NCBI GenBank assembly: GCA_964565805.1
Contig: CAZMGH010000017.1
Span: forward strand, 1-52,089
Origin: Catenibacillus sp964565805
GTDB taxonomy: Bacteria > Bacillota > Clostridia > Lachnospirales > Lachnospiraceae
Direction of reading: 5' to 3'
Length of the DNA: 52,089 nt
This document shows, piece after piece, positions 17,718 to 26,321 of this stretch. Position numbers and translations under genes: made by a program. Position 1 is the stretch's first letter; each line of letters opens with the position of its first letter. Below the pieces are notes generated by a model. It made no database searches. It was not told where the DNA came from and saw only the letters and a list, made by a program, of their open reading frames with translations.

Positions 17718-17987
17718 GTGGTCAGCAAGACGGTGAAAGTCAATAATAGTCTGGGAATTCATCTTAGGCCGGCGGGGAAGCTGGCAGATGCCGGAATGAA
17801 GTTTTCCTGTGCCATTTATTTGGCCAGGAATGAGAAAGTGGTTAATGGAAAAAGTCTGCTGAGTATTTTAAGCCTTGGCATAAAAAAGGGATATGAAGTT
17901 GAGATCCAGTGTGATGGAAAAGATGAGCAGGAAGCACTGGATACTTTTGTCAGAATCCTGGAGGAAAGCGATGCGAGGGACGCATAA
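17718..17987 (+). CDS. ptsH: HPr family phosphocarrier protein
   Basis: Cytoplasmic phosphocarrier of the sugar phosphotransferase system (89 residues). GTG 17718 puts the phosphorylated histidine exactly at position 15 (SLGIHLRPAG) and the regulatory serine at 46 (VNGKSLLSILSLG). GGAGGTGG lies about six bases upstream. An alternative GTG at 17709 lies inside that site. Keeping both His15 and Ser46 argues for a true HPr able to act in transport and in HPrK/CcpA catabolite control, rather than the His-less Crh. It stands alone; no ptsI is nearby, so another HPr elsewhere in the genome is possible. Confidence 0.85.
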   Translation: MVSKTVKVNNSLGIHLRPAGKLADAGMKFSCAIYLARNEKVVNGKSLLSILSLGIKKGYEVEIQCDGKDEQEALDTFVRILEESDARDA

Positions 17988-18025
17988 ATCCTTCCCGCAG
18001 CGAATTAAAATAGGATAAATGTATA

Positions 18026-18069
18026 AAGCTATGACCGGTTTCCGCAATAGATCCCGGCCATAGCTTTTT
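18026..18069 (+). terminator. Terminator after HPr gene
   Basis: AAGCTATG (18026-18033) pairs with CATAGCTT (18059-18066), extended inward by CCGG (18035-18038) with CCGG (18054-18057) past one A-C mismatch. Five T follow. It sits between convergent genes. Confidence 0.85.
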
Positions 18070-18331
18070 ATTTTTTCGTATTCTCATCGGGGCTGTCCGT
18101 CTTTTTAGGATTCCTGTCATTTTCTCCTGTCCCCCGGTCCTTTAAAACCTTGTAGATTAGGGAAATGGCATATAAAAGCACCGGAACAGCCACAGTACAG
18201 AAAATAGATGCCCGCAAAAGACCCTGGGCAAGAGCGCCGTCCATGAGGGAAAAAATCAAAGTGCTTAAATATAAAAGAACGAGAAGGATGGCTCCTAATA
18301 GGGCGATCCACCGTCTGATCTTAGTGAACAT
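18068..18331 (-). CDS. Small two-helix membrane protein of unknown function
   Basis: An 87-residue protein not assigned to a known family. It has a basic start (MFTKIRRW), two hydrophobic helices (about residues 9-28 and 38-57) and a charged, Lys/Asp/Asn-rich cytoplasmic tail. The ATG at 18331 is supported by AAAGGAG about 6 bases upstream. It points away from ddl and converges on the HPr gene. Similar short membrane proteins of unknown role are common in Clostridia; no function can be inferred. Confidence 0.65.
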   Translation of the reverse strand: MFTKIRRWIALLGAILLVLLYLSTLIFSLMDGALAQGLLRASIFCTVAVPVLLYAISLIYKVLKDRGTGENDRNPKKTDSPDENTKK

Positions 18332-18400
18332 GGGAAAACTCCTTTCTGGTATTATTCTACATAACCTGAAGGTAAAATGCAAGAGGCGTTCAGTTTTTGG

Positions 18401-18429
18401 TTGAATATTCACATCATATACGCTAAAAT
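18401..18429 (+). promoter_or_regulatory. Promoter for ddl
   Basis: TTGAAT (18401-18406) and TAAAAT (18424-18429) are separated by 17 bases, about 70 bases before the ddl start. It probably drives ddl, murI and the DUF1934 gene. Confidence 0.6.
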
Positions 18430-18499
18430 AGAAAAAGCAACAAACCAAAAACATTCAGCGGAGGGACGCATAGTATAAAGTAAAAAAGAGGTTCTAATA

Positions 18500-19567
18500 A
18501 TGAAGGAAAAACTGACAGTTGCAGTATTATTTGGCGGACAGTCATCAGAGCATGAAGTATCCTGTATGTCTGTTGTTAATGTTGTATCTGCAATGGATAA
18601 AGAAAAATACAATACACTTTTAATCGGAATCACCAAAGACGGCCGGTGGCTTCTGGTAGATTCTACAGACAAGATCAAGGACGATACATGGCGGGATAGC
18701 CAGGTTCAGGCCATCTTAAGTCCGGACGCCTCGGATCACGGCATTTTATGTTTGGATGAGGAGGATGTGCAGAATATCCATGTGGACGTGATCTTTCCTG
18801 TGCTTCACGGCATGTACGGGGAGGACGGCACGGTCCAGGGACTTTTTGAGCTGGCCCGTATCCCTTATGTAGGCTGCGGCGTTTTGTCATCTGCCGTATC
18901 CATGGATAAAGTATACACAAAGCTTATTGTAGATACTCTGGGAATCCGTCAGGCAAAGTATGTGGTGATCCGCCACACAGAGATAAAGGATATGGATGCC
19001 TGCGTGAAAAAAGTAGAAGCAGTTCTGGACTATCCGGTATTTATAAAGCCGTCTAAGGCCGGTTCTTCCCGGGGCGTGACGAAGGCCACAGATGCGGCAA
19101 CCCTAGCAGAAGGGCTGAAAGAAGCTGTGCGCCATGACAGCAAGATCCTTGTGGAGGAAACCATTGTAGGACGGGAAATCGAGTGCGCTGTTCTTGGCGG
19201 CTATGATCCGGCGGCCTCTGATGTAGGCGAGGTGCTTTCCGCAGACACGGATCTGTATTCTTATGAGGCCAAGTATTTTAATCAGGAATCTAAAACAGAC
19301 CTTCATCCTGTATTTCCGGAAGGGGTGCTGGATGAGATCCGGGATGACGCGGTCCGCATATTTAAGGCCGTGGACGGCTATGGCCTTTCCCGTGTGGATT
19401 TCTTCCTGAAAAAAGATACCAACGAAGTCATCTTTAATGAGATCAATACCATGCCCGGATTTACCGGCATCAGCATGTATCCCATGCTATGGGAGGATAA
19501 GGGCGTGGATAAATCCCGGCTGATTGATGCGTTGATCGGGCAGGCATTTGAGCGCTATGGTGTGTAA
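18500..19567 (+). CDS. ddl: D-alanine--D-alanine ligase
   Basis: ATP-grasp ligase (355 residues) that makes the D-Ala-D-Ala end of peptidoglycan precursors. The N-terminal domain has VLFGGQSSEHEVS. The ATP-binding region has FIKPSKAGSSRGVTK, and the metal and substrate segment has NEINTMPGFTGISMYP. The omega-loop reads SYEAKYF, as in dipeptide ligases, rather than the altered loop of vancomycin-resistance D-lactate ligases, so a resistance role is unlikely. It is followed immediately by murI, giving a small D-amino-acid and cell-wall operon. Confidence 0.93.
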   Translation: MKEKLTVAVLFGGQSSEHEVSCMSVVNVVSAMDKEKYNTLLIGITKDGRWLLVDSTDKIKDDTWRDSQVQAILSPDASDHGILCLDEEDVQNIHVDVIFPVLHGMYGEDGTVQGLFELARIPYVGCGVLSSAVSMDKVYTKLIVDTLGIRQAKYVVIRHTEIKDMDACVKKVEAVLDYPVFIKPSKAGSSRGVTKATDAATLAEGLKEAVRHDSKILVEETIVGREIECAVLGGYDPAASDVGEVLSADTDLYSYEAKYFNQESKTDLHPVFPEGVLDEIRDDAVRIFKAVDGYGLSRVDFFLKKDTNEVIFNEINTMPGFTGISMYPMLWEDKGVDKSRLIDALIGQAFERYGV

Positions 19568-19580
19568 GGAGGACATTGTC

Positions 19581-20387
19581 GTGTTAAAGGATGCTCCCAT
19601 TGGCGTTTTTGATTCCGGGGTTGGCGGGCTTACAGTGGTCCGTGAGCTCATTCGTCAGCTTCCATCGGAAAATGTGGTTTATTTTGGAGATACAGCCCGG
19701 GTTCCCTACGGAAGCAAATCCCAGAAAACCATTATTGAATATACGCGCCAGATCATTCATTTTTTGAAAACAAAAAAAGTGAAGGCCATTGTGATCGCCT
19801 GTAATACAGCCAGCGCCTATGCTCTGGATACTGTAGCGCCGGAAGTGGATGTTCCCATTATCGGCGTGGTCCGTCCCGGAGCCTACACGGCAGCCCATAC
19901 GACAGGCAGCGGAAATATCGGGGTGATCGGAACAGAGGGTACCATTAACAGCGGTATTTATTCCTCTGTCCTCCATGAATATAATCCCGGATTCCAGGTG
20001 ATCGGCAAGGCCTGCCCCCTGTTTGTTCCTTTAGTGGAGGAAGGCCTGTTAAATGATCCAGTGACGGATGAGATCGCCTCCCGGTATCTTCAGGTTTTTA
20101 AGGATGCCCATGTGGATACCCTCATCCTTGGCTGTACCCACTATCCGCTGATCCGAAGCACCATTCGAAGGATCATGGGCAATGAAGTGAATTTGGTAAA
20201 TCCTGCTTATGAGGCGGCGATAAGTCTTCGGTGTCTGTTAAAGGAGCAGGGAATTTACCGGGAAAGCGGTGATCCGGAATATCACTTTTTTGTCAGTGAC
20301 GGAACCGATAAGTTCAGCGCATTTGCCAATTCCATCCTGCCGGTAGAACTGGTAGAGACGCGGCTGGTACCTATAGACGAGTATTAA
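19581..20387 (+). CDS. murI: Glutamate racemase
   Basis: Cofactor-independent racemase (268 residues) supplying D-glutamate for peptidoglycan. The two catalytic cysteines lie in ACNTASA (N-terminal lobe) and GCTHYPLI (C-terminal lobe). The start GVFDSGVGGLTV and the YFGDTARVPYG motif are typical. GTG at 19581 is chosen because AAGGAGG (19566-19572) is spaced correctly; an upstream in-frame start at 19548 would overlap ddl. It begins 13 bases after ddl, so the two are co-transcribed. Confidence 0.95.
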   Translation: MLKDAPIGVFDSGVGGLTVVRELIRQLPSENVVYFGDTARVPYGSKSQKTIIEYTRQIIHFLKTKKVKAIVIACNTASAYALDTVAPEVDVPIIGVVRPGAYTAAHTTGSGNIGVIGTEGTINSGIYSSVLHEYNPGFQVIGKACPLFVPLVEEGLLNDPVTDEIASRYLQVFKDAHVDTLILGCTHYPLIRSTIRRIMGNEVNLVNPAYEAAISLRCLLKEQGIYRESGDPEYHFFVSDGTDKFSAFANSILPVELVETRLVPIDEY

Positions 20388-20414
20388 AAACGTAAAAAGG
20401 AAGGATTTTTACCG

Positions 20415-20858
20415 ATGACAAAGGATGTGATTGTGTCCATCAGTGGTTTACAGATGGATATAGATCAGAAAATTCCTGTGGAGGTTATCACCATGGGGAA
20501 CTATTATTATAAAAATGGCAAGCATTACATATTATTTGACGAGATGGCCGAGGATGATGGCGGCTGGACAAAAAACACGATCAAGATCGGGGATAATCGT
20601 GTGGATGTTATTAAAAAAGGAGAAAGCAATATCCACATGGTCTTTGAACCGGACACCAAAAATATGACCTGTTATCAGACTCCTTATGGAAATCTTATGG
20701 TGGGGATCAATACTTTAGGCATATCCTACAGCGAGGATGACCTAAATATTAATACCCAGATCGATTATGCCCTGGATGTGAATTATTCTCATTTATCGGA
20801 TTGTTCCATTAAGATTAATATAAAATCTAAAAATGATAAAAATTTCAGATTGCACTAA
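20415..20858 (+). CDS. DUF1934 (YwiB-like) beta-barrel protein
   Basis: A 147-residue cytoplasmic protein matching the DUF1934/YwiB family, predicted to be a small lipocalin-like beta-barrel. Visible family features are the opening VIVSISGLQM, the YYKNGKHYILFDE segment and the central YQTPYGNLMVGI block. There are no membrane segments. Its function is unknown. It lies between murI and galU at operon spacing, with AAGGAAGG upstream of ATG 20415, which hints at a role linked to the cell wall, but only by position. Confidence 0.8.
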   Translation: MTKDVIVSISGLQMDIDQKIPVEVITMGNYYYKNGKHYILFDEMAEDDGGWTKNTIKIGDNRVDVIKKGESNIHMVFEPDTKNMTCYQTPYGNLMVGINTLGISYSEDDLNINTQIDYALDVNYSHLSDCSIKINIKSKNDKNFRLH

Positions 20859-20869
20859 AGGAGAGAGGT

Positions 20870-21763
20870 ATGATGAAAATAAAAAAAGCGGTGATCCCCG
20901 CGGCAGGTTTAGGCACACGTTTTCTTCCAGCCACGAAGGCCCAGGCCAAAGAGATGCTTCCTATCGTGGATAAGCCTACGATCCAGTATATTGTAGAAGA
21001 AGCGGTGGCTTCCGGCATTACAGACATTATCATTGTTACCGGACGGAATAAGAAGCCCATTGAAGACCATTTTGACCGGTCCATGGAGCTGGAGATGGAA
21101 CTGGAGAAGGCACAGAAACAGGATATGCTGGATCTGGTGCGCCATATTTCCGAAATGGCAAATATTTATTATGTGCGCCAGAAGGAAGCGAGGGGTCTTG
21201 GCCATGCAGTGCTTACTGCCCATAATTTTATCGGCAACGAGCCTTTTGCCGTAATGCTGGGGGATGATGTGGTTGAAGCGAAAAAGCCATGCCTTGCCCA
21301 GATGATCGATATTTATAATGAATACCGGACCTGTGTGCTTGGTGTTCAGAAGGTGGATGAAAGCGTTGTCAATAAGTATGGTATTGTAGACTGTAAGCAG
21401 ATTGACGAGAGGGTCTATAAGGTTCGGGATTTGGTTGAGAAGCCAAAGATTGAGGAAGCGCCTTCAAATATTGCTATTCTTGGACGGTATATTCTTACCC
21501 CGGATATTTTTGACTATCTGAGGGATCAGGAAGTCGGCGCCGGCGGAGAAATCCAGCTGACGGACGCTTTGCGCCGCCAGGCTAAGGATTGCGCTATGTA
21601 TGCCTATGACTTTAAAGGCAAACGCTATGATGTGGGTTCAAAGATCGGTTTCCTTCAGGCAAATGTTGAATTTGCACTTAGAGATTCCCAGCTTCGCCAG
21701 TCCATGATCGAATATTTAGATCAGCTCCATGAAAATATGGATGATATGATAAAAGTAGACTAA
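20870..21763 (+). CDS. galU: UTP--glucose-1-phosphate uridylyltransferase
   Basis: Makes UDP-glucose for glycolipids, capsule and galactose metabolism. It is a 297-residue nucleotidyltransferase with the nucleotide-binding start IPAAGLGTRFLPATKAQAKEM, the catalytic region FAVMLGDDVV, and VEKPKIEEAPSN. The AGGAGAGAGG site overlaps an ATG ATG start, and either methionine may be used. It begins 11 bases after the DUF1934 gene and is probably in the same transcript as ddl and murI. Confidence 0.95.
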   Translation: MMKIKKAVIPAAGLGTRFLPATKAQAKEMLPIVDKPTIQYIVEEAVASGITDIIIVTGRNKKPIEDHFDRSMELEMELEKAQKQDMLDLVRHISEMANIYYVRQKEARGLGHAVLTAHNFIGNEPFAVMLGDDVVEAKKPCLAQMIDIYNEYRTCVLGVQKVDESVVNKYGIVDCKQIDERVYKVRDLVEKPKIEEAPSNIAILGRYILTPDIFDYLRDQEVGAGGEIQLTDALRRQAKDCAMYAYDFKGKRYDVGSKIGFLQANVEFALRDSQLRQSMIEYLDQLHENMDDMIKVD

Positions 21764-21816
21764 GTGTGACTATCCGTCTTGTGATCAGTAACAACTAAGT
21801 GATGGGAGGAATTATT

Positions 21817-22452
21817 ATGTCAGATAACCTTATTATTGCCATTGACAGACAGTATGGCAGCGGCGGAAAGGAGATCGGCACTATGCTTGCAAAAGAGCTT
21901 GGGATACCGATCTATGACCAGGAGATCCCGGAGCTTGCTTCTAAAAAAAGCGGGATTCGGAAGGATTATTTTGAAAAGGTGGATGAAAAGCCTACGGACA
22001 GCTTTTTGTACGCTTTGGCCATGAACACATTTTCCATGAACGGGACTGTAAACCCCTTTGATCATGCCCTTTCTAGTGACCGGCTGTTTAATATCCAGGC
22101 GGAGACGGTACAGGATCTGGCAAATAAAAGCTCCTGTGTGATCATAGGACGGTGCGGGGGGTATATCCTGCGGAATGAACCAAAGCTGGTATCTGTCTAT
22201 GTTTGCGGACAGATGGAAAAGCGGGTGGAGCGTATCTGCCGTCTGTACAAGCTTTCAGAAAAAGAAGCTCAGAAAAAGATCATGTCTATTGATAAAAAGC
22301 GTGACAGCTACTATGGTTACTATGCAGGCAAGGACTGGAGGGCCTGCGTCAGCTATAATTTGTCTCTGGATTCCGGCGTTTTAGGAACAGAAAAAACAAA
22401 GGAAATGATCAAAAAGTATATTGAAGTAAGATTCGGTTCCCTGGAAGTATAA
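21817..22452 (+). CDS. Cytidylate kinase-like family protein
   Basis: A 211-residue P-loop protein of the cytidylate_kin2 family. It opens with IIAIDRQYGSGGKEIG (P-loop variant GSGG-K), has the central CVIIGRCGGYIL strand, and ends with a helical lid region (KKRDSYYGYYAGKDW). True CMP kinase (cmk) is shorter in its lid and differs in the nucleotide site, so the nucleotide substrate here is uncertain. ATG 21817 follows GGGAGGA. It lies 53 bases after galU; the two may be linked. Confidence 0.8.
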   Translation: MSDNLIIAIDRQYGSGGKEIGTMLAKELGIPIYDQEIPELASKKSGIRKDYFEKVDEKPTDSFLYALAMNTFSMNGTVNPFDHALSSDRLFNIQAETVQDLANKSSCVIIGRCGGYILRNEPKLVSVYVCGQMEKRVERICRLYKLSEKEAQKKIMSIDKKRDSYYGYYAGKDWRACVSYNLSLDSGVLGTEKTKEMIKKYIEVRFGSLEV

Positions 22453-22528
22453 GGTTGTTCAGGGTGAACAGTAACAACGGTCATGTTCCGTGGGGCTGCG
22501 GATTTGATATTTTTTTATCAAGATTATA

Positions 22529-22557
22529 TTTAAATTTCCCTGAAAATGGAGTATACT
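22529..22557 (+). promoter_or_regulatory. Promoter for fba
   Basis: TATACT (22552-22557) with a weak -35 TTTAAA (22529-22534) at 17 bases. Just upstream is an inverted repeat TTGATA-N6-TATCAA (22504-22521) that could be an operator. Confidence 0.45.
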
Positions 22558-22658
22558 ATCTTCGGAAGTATTTTTCCGCGATTTTGGAGCCAACGGCCCT
22601 GGCAGGGTATTAAAAGATGGTTTCAAATAGAGAATAATTGAAGTATGGAGGAATAATC

Positions 22659-23522
22659 ATGTTAGTATCAGCAAAAGAGATGTTGACAAAGGCAAAAGCA
22701 GGCCATTATGCAGTTGGTCAGTTTAACATTAACAACCTTGAGTGGACAAAATCCATTCTCCTGACTGCTCAGGAGTTAAACTCTCCTGTAATCCTTGGCG
22801 TATCTGAGGGCGCAGGAAAGTACATGGCTGGTTATAAGACTGTAGTAGGCATGGTCAATGGTATGCTTGAAGAGCTTAATATTACTGTTCCTGTAGCTCT
22901 CCATCTGGATCACGGCAGCTACGATGGCTGCTTAAAGTGCGTTGAGGCCGGATTCTCATCCATTATGTTCGATGGCTCTCATTATCCTATTGAGGAAAAT
23001 GTAGCAAAGACAAAAGAACTGGTTGCTATCTGCAACGAAAAAGGCATGTCCCTTGAGGCCGAGGTTGGTTCCATCGGCGGCGAGGAAGATGGCGTTGTAG
23101 GTATGGGTGAAGTGGCAGATCCTAAGGAGTGCAAGGCTATCGCGGATCTGGGCGTAACGATGCTTGCCGCAGGTATCGGCAACATCCACGGCAAATATCC
23201 CGCAAACTGGAAGGGTTTAAGCTTTGAAACTCTGGACGCTATCCAGCAGCTGACAGGAGATATGCCTCTCGTTCTTCACGGCGGCACAGGTATCCCTGCA
23301 GACATGATCAAAAAAGCCATCTCCCTTGGCGTTGCCAAGATTAACGTAAATACAGAGTGCCAGCTGGCATTTGCTGATGCTACACGTAAGTATATTGAAG
23401 CTGGTAAGGATCTGGAAGGCAAGGGCTTTGACCCGCGTAAGCTTTTAGCTCCCGGCGCAGAAGCCATCAAAGCAACTGTAAAAGAAAAGATGGAATTATT
23501 CGGTTCTGTTGGCAAAGCCTGA
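22659..23522 (+). CDS. fba: Class II fructose-bisphosphate aldolase
   Basis: Zinc-dependent glycolytic aldolase (287 residues) that splits fructose-1,6-bisphosphate. Zinc ligands are visible in LHLDHGS, GIGNIHGKYP and LVLHGGTGIP. EAEVGSIGGEED and the phosphate-binding INVNTE segment are standard. ATG 22659 has GGAGGA about 8 bases upstream; TTG 22638 precedes that site. Single-gene unit with its own promoter and a strong terminator. Tagatose- or ketose-bisphosphate specificity cannot be fully excluded, but the sequence fits the glycolytic group. Confidence 0.93.
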   Translation: MLVSAKEMLTKAKAGHYAVGQFNINNLEWTKSILLTAQELNSPVILGVSEGAGKYMAGYKTVVGMVNGMLEELNITVPVALHLDHGSYDGCLKCVEAGFSSIMFDGSHYPIEENVAKTKELVAICNEKGMSLEAEVGSIGGEEDGVVGMGEVADPKECKAIADLGVTMLAAGIGNIHGKYPANWKGLSFETLDAIQQLTGDMPLVLHGGTGIPADMIKKAISLGVAKINVNTECQLAFADATRKYIEAGKDLEGKGFDPRKLLAPGAEAIKATVKEKMELFGSVGKA

Positions 23523-23544
23523 GTCTGAACGGATGTGAAAACAT

Positions 23545-23591
23545 AAAAAGCCATGGAGCAGGAGATGATCTCCTGACCCGTGGCTTTTTTT
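23545..23591 (+). terminator. Terminator after fba
   Basis: AAAAAGCCA (23545-23553) pairs with TGGCTTTTT (23581-23589), with an inner CAGGAGA/TCTCCTG stem (23559-23565 with 23569-23575). A T-run follows. Confidence 0.92.
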
Positions 23592-23680
23592 GGTCCCTTG
23601 ATCACCTGTCCGAGGGAGTGATAGCCTGTATAGGCTTTTCAAGTGAAGCTGAAGTGTAAAGGACAAAGGGCAACAAGTAC

Positions 23681-23709
23681 TTGCATTTCCATATTTTTGG
23701 TAATAAAAT
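23681..23709 (+). promoter_or_regulatory. Promoter for cls
   Basis: TTGCAT (23681-23686) and TAAAAT (23704-23709) with a 17-base spacer. The rest of the 230-base gap between the fba terminator and cls shows no other gene. Confidence 0.55.
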
Positions 23710-23822
23710 GGTAATGATACCAAGACGGCGGGAAAGGGCGGGCAGGAAGACGCTCCGTCACCGTCCTGAATGGTTGCAAATGACACAGACAGTGAAACGT
23801 GAAGAGAAACAGGAGTTGATTT

Positions 23823-25352
23823 ATGAATTTGTTTCGAAAACGTCATGCAGGAATCATCCGTGCATTGACTGTTGGAATAGCAGTGCTGCTCCAGCTTATT
23901 GTGACCTGCCTTGCCGCAGTTCTCTTGCAGGAGTATGCCTCATGGTTTTATCTGGTTTTTCAGATTTTCAGCATTTTTCTTGTATTTATGCTTGTTAATG
24001 ACGGTCAGTCCTACAAGTCTTTCTGGATTATCATAGTTCTCCTCCTCCCGGTCTTTGGCTTTTTCCTGTACTTTATGTGGGGCAGAAAGCGGACAAACAG
24101 CAAGGAATACCGGCGTTACCGGGAAGTGGTGGCAAAGGGCCAGAAGTACAAAAAACAGGATCCGGATATTATCGAGGCCTTTAAGGAGCTTCATCCCAAT
24201 AAGGCTCAGATCAGCAAGCTGTTGATCCACTATGGATTTCCCCTTTATGAAAACACAAAAGTCACTTATTATGATGTAGGTGAAAAGAAATTCGCCGCTC
24301 TTATGGAAGATTTGCGCCATGCAGAAAGCTTTATTTTTCTTGAGTACTTTATTATTTATGAAGGAAAGATATGGCATGAGATTAAAGACATCCTGGCCCA
24401 GAAGATCCAGGAAGGCGTGGAGGTGCGTCTCCTTTTTGACGATTTCGGCTCCCTGATGATCAATACAGAAGAGTTTCGCCATGAACTGGCAGTGCTGGGA
24501 ATCCGGTTCAGTATTTTTTCGCCGATCCATGAAGGCACCTCCCGGCTGACTTTTAATTACCGGAATCATCAGAAGATTGCCATTATTGACGGAAATATCG
24601 GTTATACGGGAGGTATTAATCTGGCTGATGAATATGCCAACATTATTACCCGGTTTGGTCACTGGAAGGACACGGCGGTCCGCCTGGAAGGGGACGGCGT
24701 GTGGGGACTGACTAGTATTTTCCTGGAAATGTGGGAATTTTCCAAGGGCTATGAGGATCTGGATTATACCAAATATCGTCCCACCGATTCCATGGAGTGT
24801 CCGGGCTTTGTCCAGCCCATGGCGGACGGGCCGGCAAATAATCCTCATAATCCTATTGAAGAAACGTATACCCACATGATCAATAAGGCAAGAAACTATA
24901 TTTATTTTACGACCCCTTACCTGGTGCTGGATCAGAAAATGGTGGACGATCTGTGCCGGGCAGCCCACAGCGGTGTGGATGTGCGTATTGTCACACCAAG
25001 GATTTATGATAAGTGGTATGTTTACATGGTCACTGTGTCCAACTATGGCCTCCTGCTGGCTAATGGGGTAAAGATTTATGAGTATAAGCCCGGATTTATC
25101 CATTCAAAGACAGTGGTCATGGATGATGAGTGCGCCATTTGCGGCAGTATTAACATGGACTATCGAAGCTTTTATCTCCACTATGAGTGCGGCGTGTTTA
25201 TGAGTGAAAATCCGGCGGTTTTGGAGATTCGGGATGATATTTTGGATACCATTAAAGAGTGTGAGCGCATTACTTATGATATATGGAAAAAGCGTCCTAT
25301 TCATCAAAAGATCATCCAGTGGTGCCTGAGGCTGTTTTCACCGATTTTATAA
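23823..25352 (+). CDS. cls: Cardiolipin synthase
   Basis: Membrane phospholipid enzyme (509 residues) condensing two phosphatidylglycerols into cardiolipin. Two N-terminal membrane helices (about residues 15-36 and 43-83 with a short turn) precede two phospholipase-D domains. Both HKD motifs are intact: NHQKIAIIDGNIGYTGG and HSKTVVMDDECAICGS. Length and architecture match ClsA. The start follows AGGAG at about ten bases. It has its own promoter and no partner genes. Confidence 0.95.
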   Translation: MNLFRKRHAGIIRALTVGIAVLLQLIVTCLAAVLLQEYASWFYLVFQIFSIFLVFMLVNDGQSYKSFWIIIVLLLPVFGFFLYFMWGRKRTNSKEYRRYREVVAKGQKYKKQDPDIIEAFKELHPNKAQISKLLIHYGFPLYENTKVTYYDVGEKKFAALMEDLRHAESFIFLEYFIIYEGKIWHEIKDILAQKIQEGVEVRLLFDDFGSLMINTEEFRHELAVLGIRFSIFSPIHEGTSRLTFNYRNHQKIAIIDGNIGYTGGINLADEYANIITRFGHWKDTAVRLEGDGVWGLTSIFLEMWEFSKGYEDLDYTKYRPTDSMECPGFVQPMADGPANNPHNPIEETYTHMINKARNYIYFTTPYLVLDQKMVDDLCRAAHSGVDVRIVTPRIYDKWYVYMVTVSNYGLLLANGVKIYEYKPGFIHSKTVVMDDECAICGSINMDYRSFYLHYECGVFMSENPAVLEIRDDILDTIKECERITYDIWKKRPIHQKIIQWCLRLFSPIL

Positions 25353-25469
25353 AAAACGGAAACGGGTCCGGCGTCATATATCCCGGCGCCCGCTTTGGGG
25401 CTGCGGGTCTTTTTACAGTATCCATGGTATGGAATGGGAAAACAAGAAAATTCAGGAGGAATGATTCCT

Positions 25470-26261
25470 ATGAAAAAAGTACTGACTATTGCCGGATCAG
25501 ACTGCAGCGGCGGCGCAGGGATCCAGGCAGATCTTAAAACAATGGCTGCCCATAAAGTTTACGGCATGAGTGTGATCACTGCTCTGACGGCCCAAAATAC
25601 CACAGGCGTTTACGGTGTTTTAGACGCAGGAGGCGAATTTGTGGGAAAGCAGCTGGACTGTGTGTTTACAGACATTTTCCCAGACGCGGTAAAGATCGGC
25701 ATGGTATCTAATGTGGAAACCATTGAAATGATCGCTGAAAAGTTAAAAGAGTACAAGGCCAAAAATATTGTCATCGATCCGGTAATGGTATCCACCAGCG
25801 GCTGTGCTCTTATAAGTCCGGATGCAATGGGCGCCCTTATGGAAACCCTGCTGCCTTTAGGGGATGTGATCACCCCAAATATTCCTGAGGCGCAAAAGCT
25901 GTGGGGATGTCCCATTGAAAGTACGGAGGATATGGTAAAGGCTGCCGCCTATATTAGCAAAAACCTTTCCGGCAGCGTTTTGATCAAAGGGGGCCATTTA
26001 ACAGAAACTTCCGATGATCTTCTTTACCACAACGGAGAGATTACCTGGTTTCGGGGAGAGCGGATCAACAATGACAATACCCACGGAACCGGCTGCACCC
26101 TGTCCTCAGCCATTGCCTCCAATCTGGCGCTGGGCCATGATATGAAAACCAGCGTGGCCAATGCCAAGGCCTACATTACCGGAGCCCTGAAGGCGGGCCT
26201 TAACCTGGGAAAAGGCAGCGGGCCCTTAGACCACGGCTTCTGTCTGACAACCCGCCTGTAA
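25470..26261 (+). CDS. thiD: Hydroxymethylpyrimidine/phosphomethylpyrimidine kinase
   Basis: Ribokinase-fold kinase (263 residues) that phosphorylates HMP and HMP-P in thiamin synthesis or salvage. Signatures are LTIAGSDCSGGAGIQADLKT at the N-terminus, the VIDPVMVSTSG segment, and the anion-hole/catalytic motif NTHGTGCTLSSAIA. ATG 25470 is nine bases after AGGAGGA; an ATG at 25461 directly abuts that site. No TPP riboswitch was recognised upstream and no other thi gene is nearby, which fits salvage. Some members of this clade phosphorylate pyridoxal instead. Confidence 0.88.
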   Translation: MKKVLTIAGSDCSGGAGIQADLKTMAAHKVYGMSVITALTAQNTTGVYGVLDAGGEFVGKQLDCVFTDIFPDAVKIGMVSNVETIEMIAEKLKEYKAKNIVIDPVMVSTSGCALISPDAMGALMETLLPLGDVITPNIPEAQKLWGCPIESTEDMVKAAAYISKNLSGSVLIKGGHLTETSDDLLYHNGEITWFRGERINNDNTHGTGCTLSSAIASNLALGHDMKTSVANAKAYITGALKAGLNLGKGSGPLDHGFCLTTRL

Positions 26262-26280
26262 AATATAAGCCCGAAAATAT

Positions 26281-26321
26281 AAGCCTGATCATCCCTGATT
26301 TACAGGGAGGTCAGGCTTTTT
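26281..26321 (+). terminator. Terminator after thiD
   Basis: AAGCCTGA (26281-26288) pairs with TCAGGCTT (26311-26318), with an inner TCCCTG/CAGGGA stem and a T-run. The stop codon of the convergent PHP gene lies in the loop. Confidence 0.9.

Noticed and set aside
18500..19567. Vancomycin-resistance-type D-Ala ligase
   Set aside because: The omega loop is of the ordinary D-Ala-D-Ala type and no vanH, vanX or vanRS-like genes are nearby.
23940..25103. 387-codon open frame antisense to cardiolipin synthase
   Set aside because: It is a long shadow frame opposite a gene with both HKD motifs; it has no ribosome binding site and no recognisable domain.
25353..25469. TPP riboswitch before thiD
   Set aside because: The 117-base gap has no CTGAGA or other thi-box core sequence.
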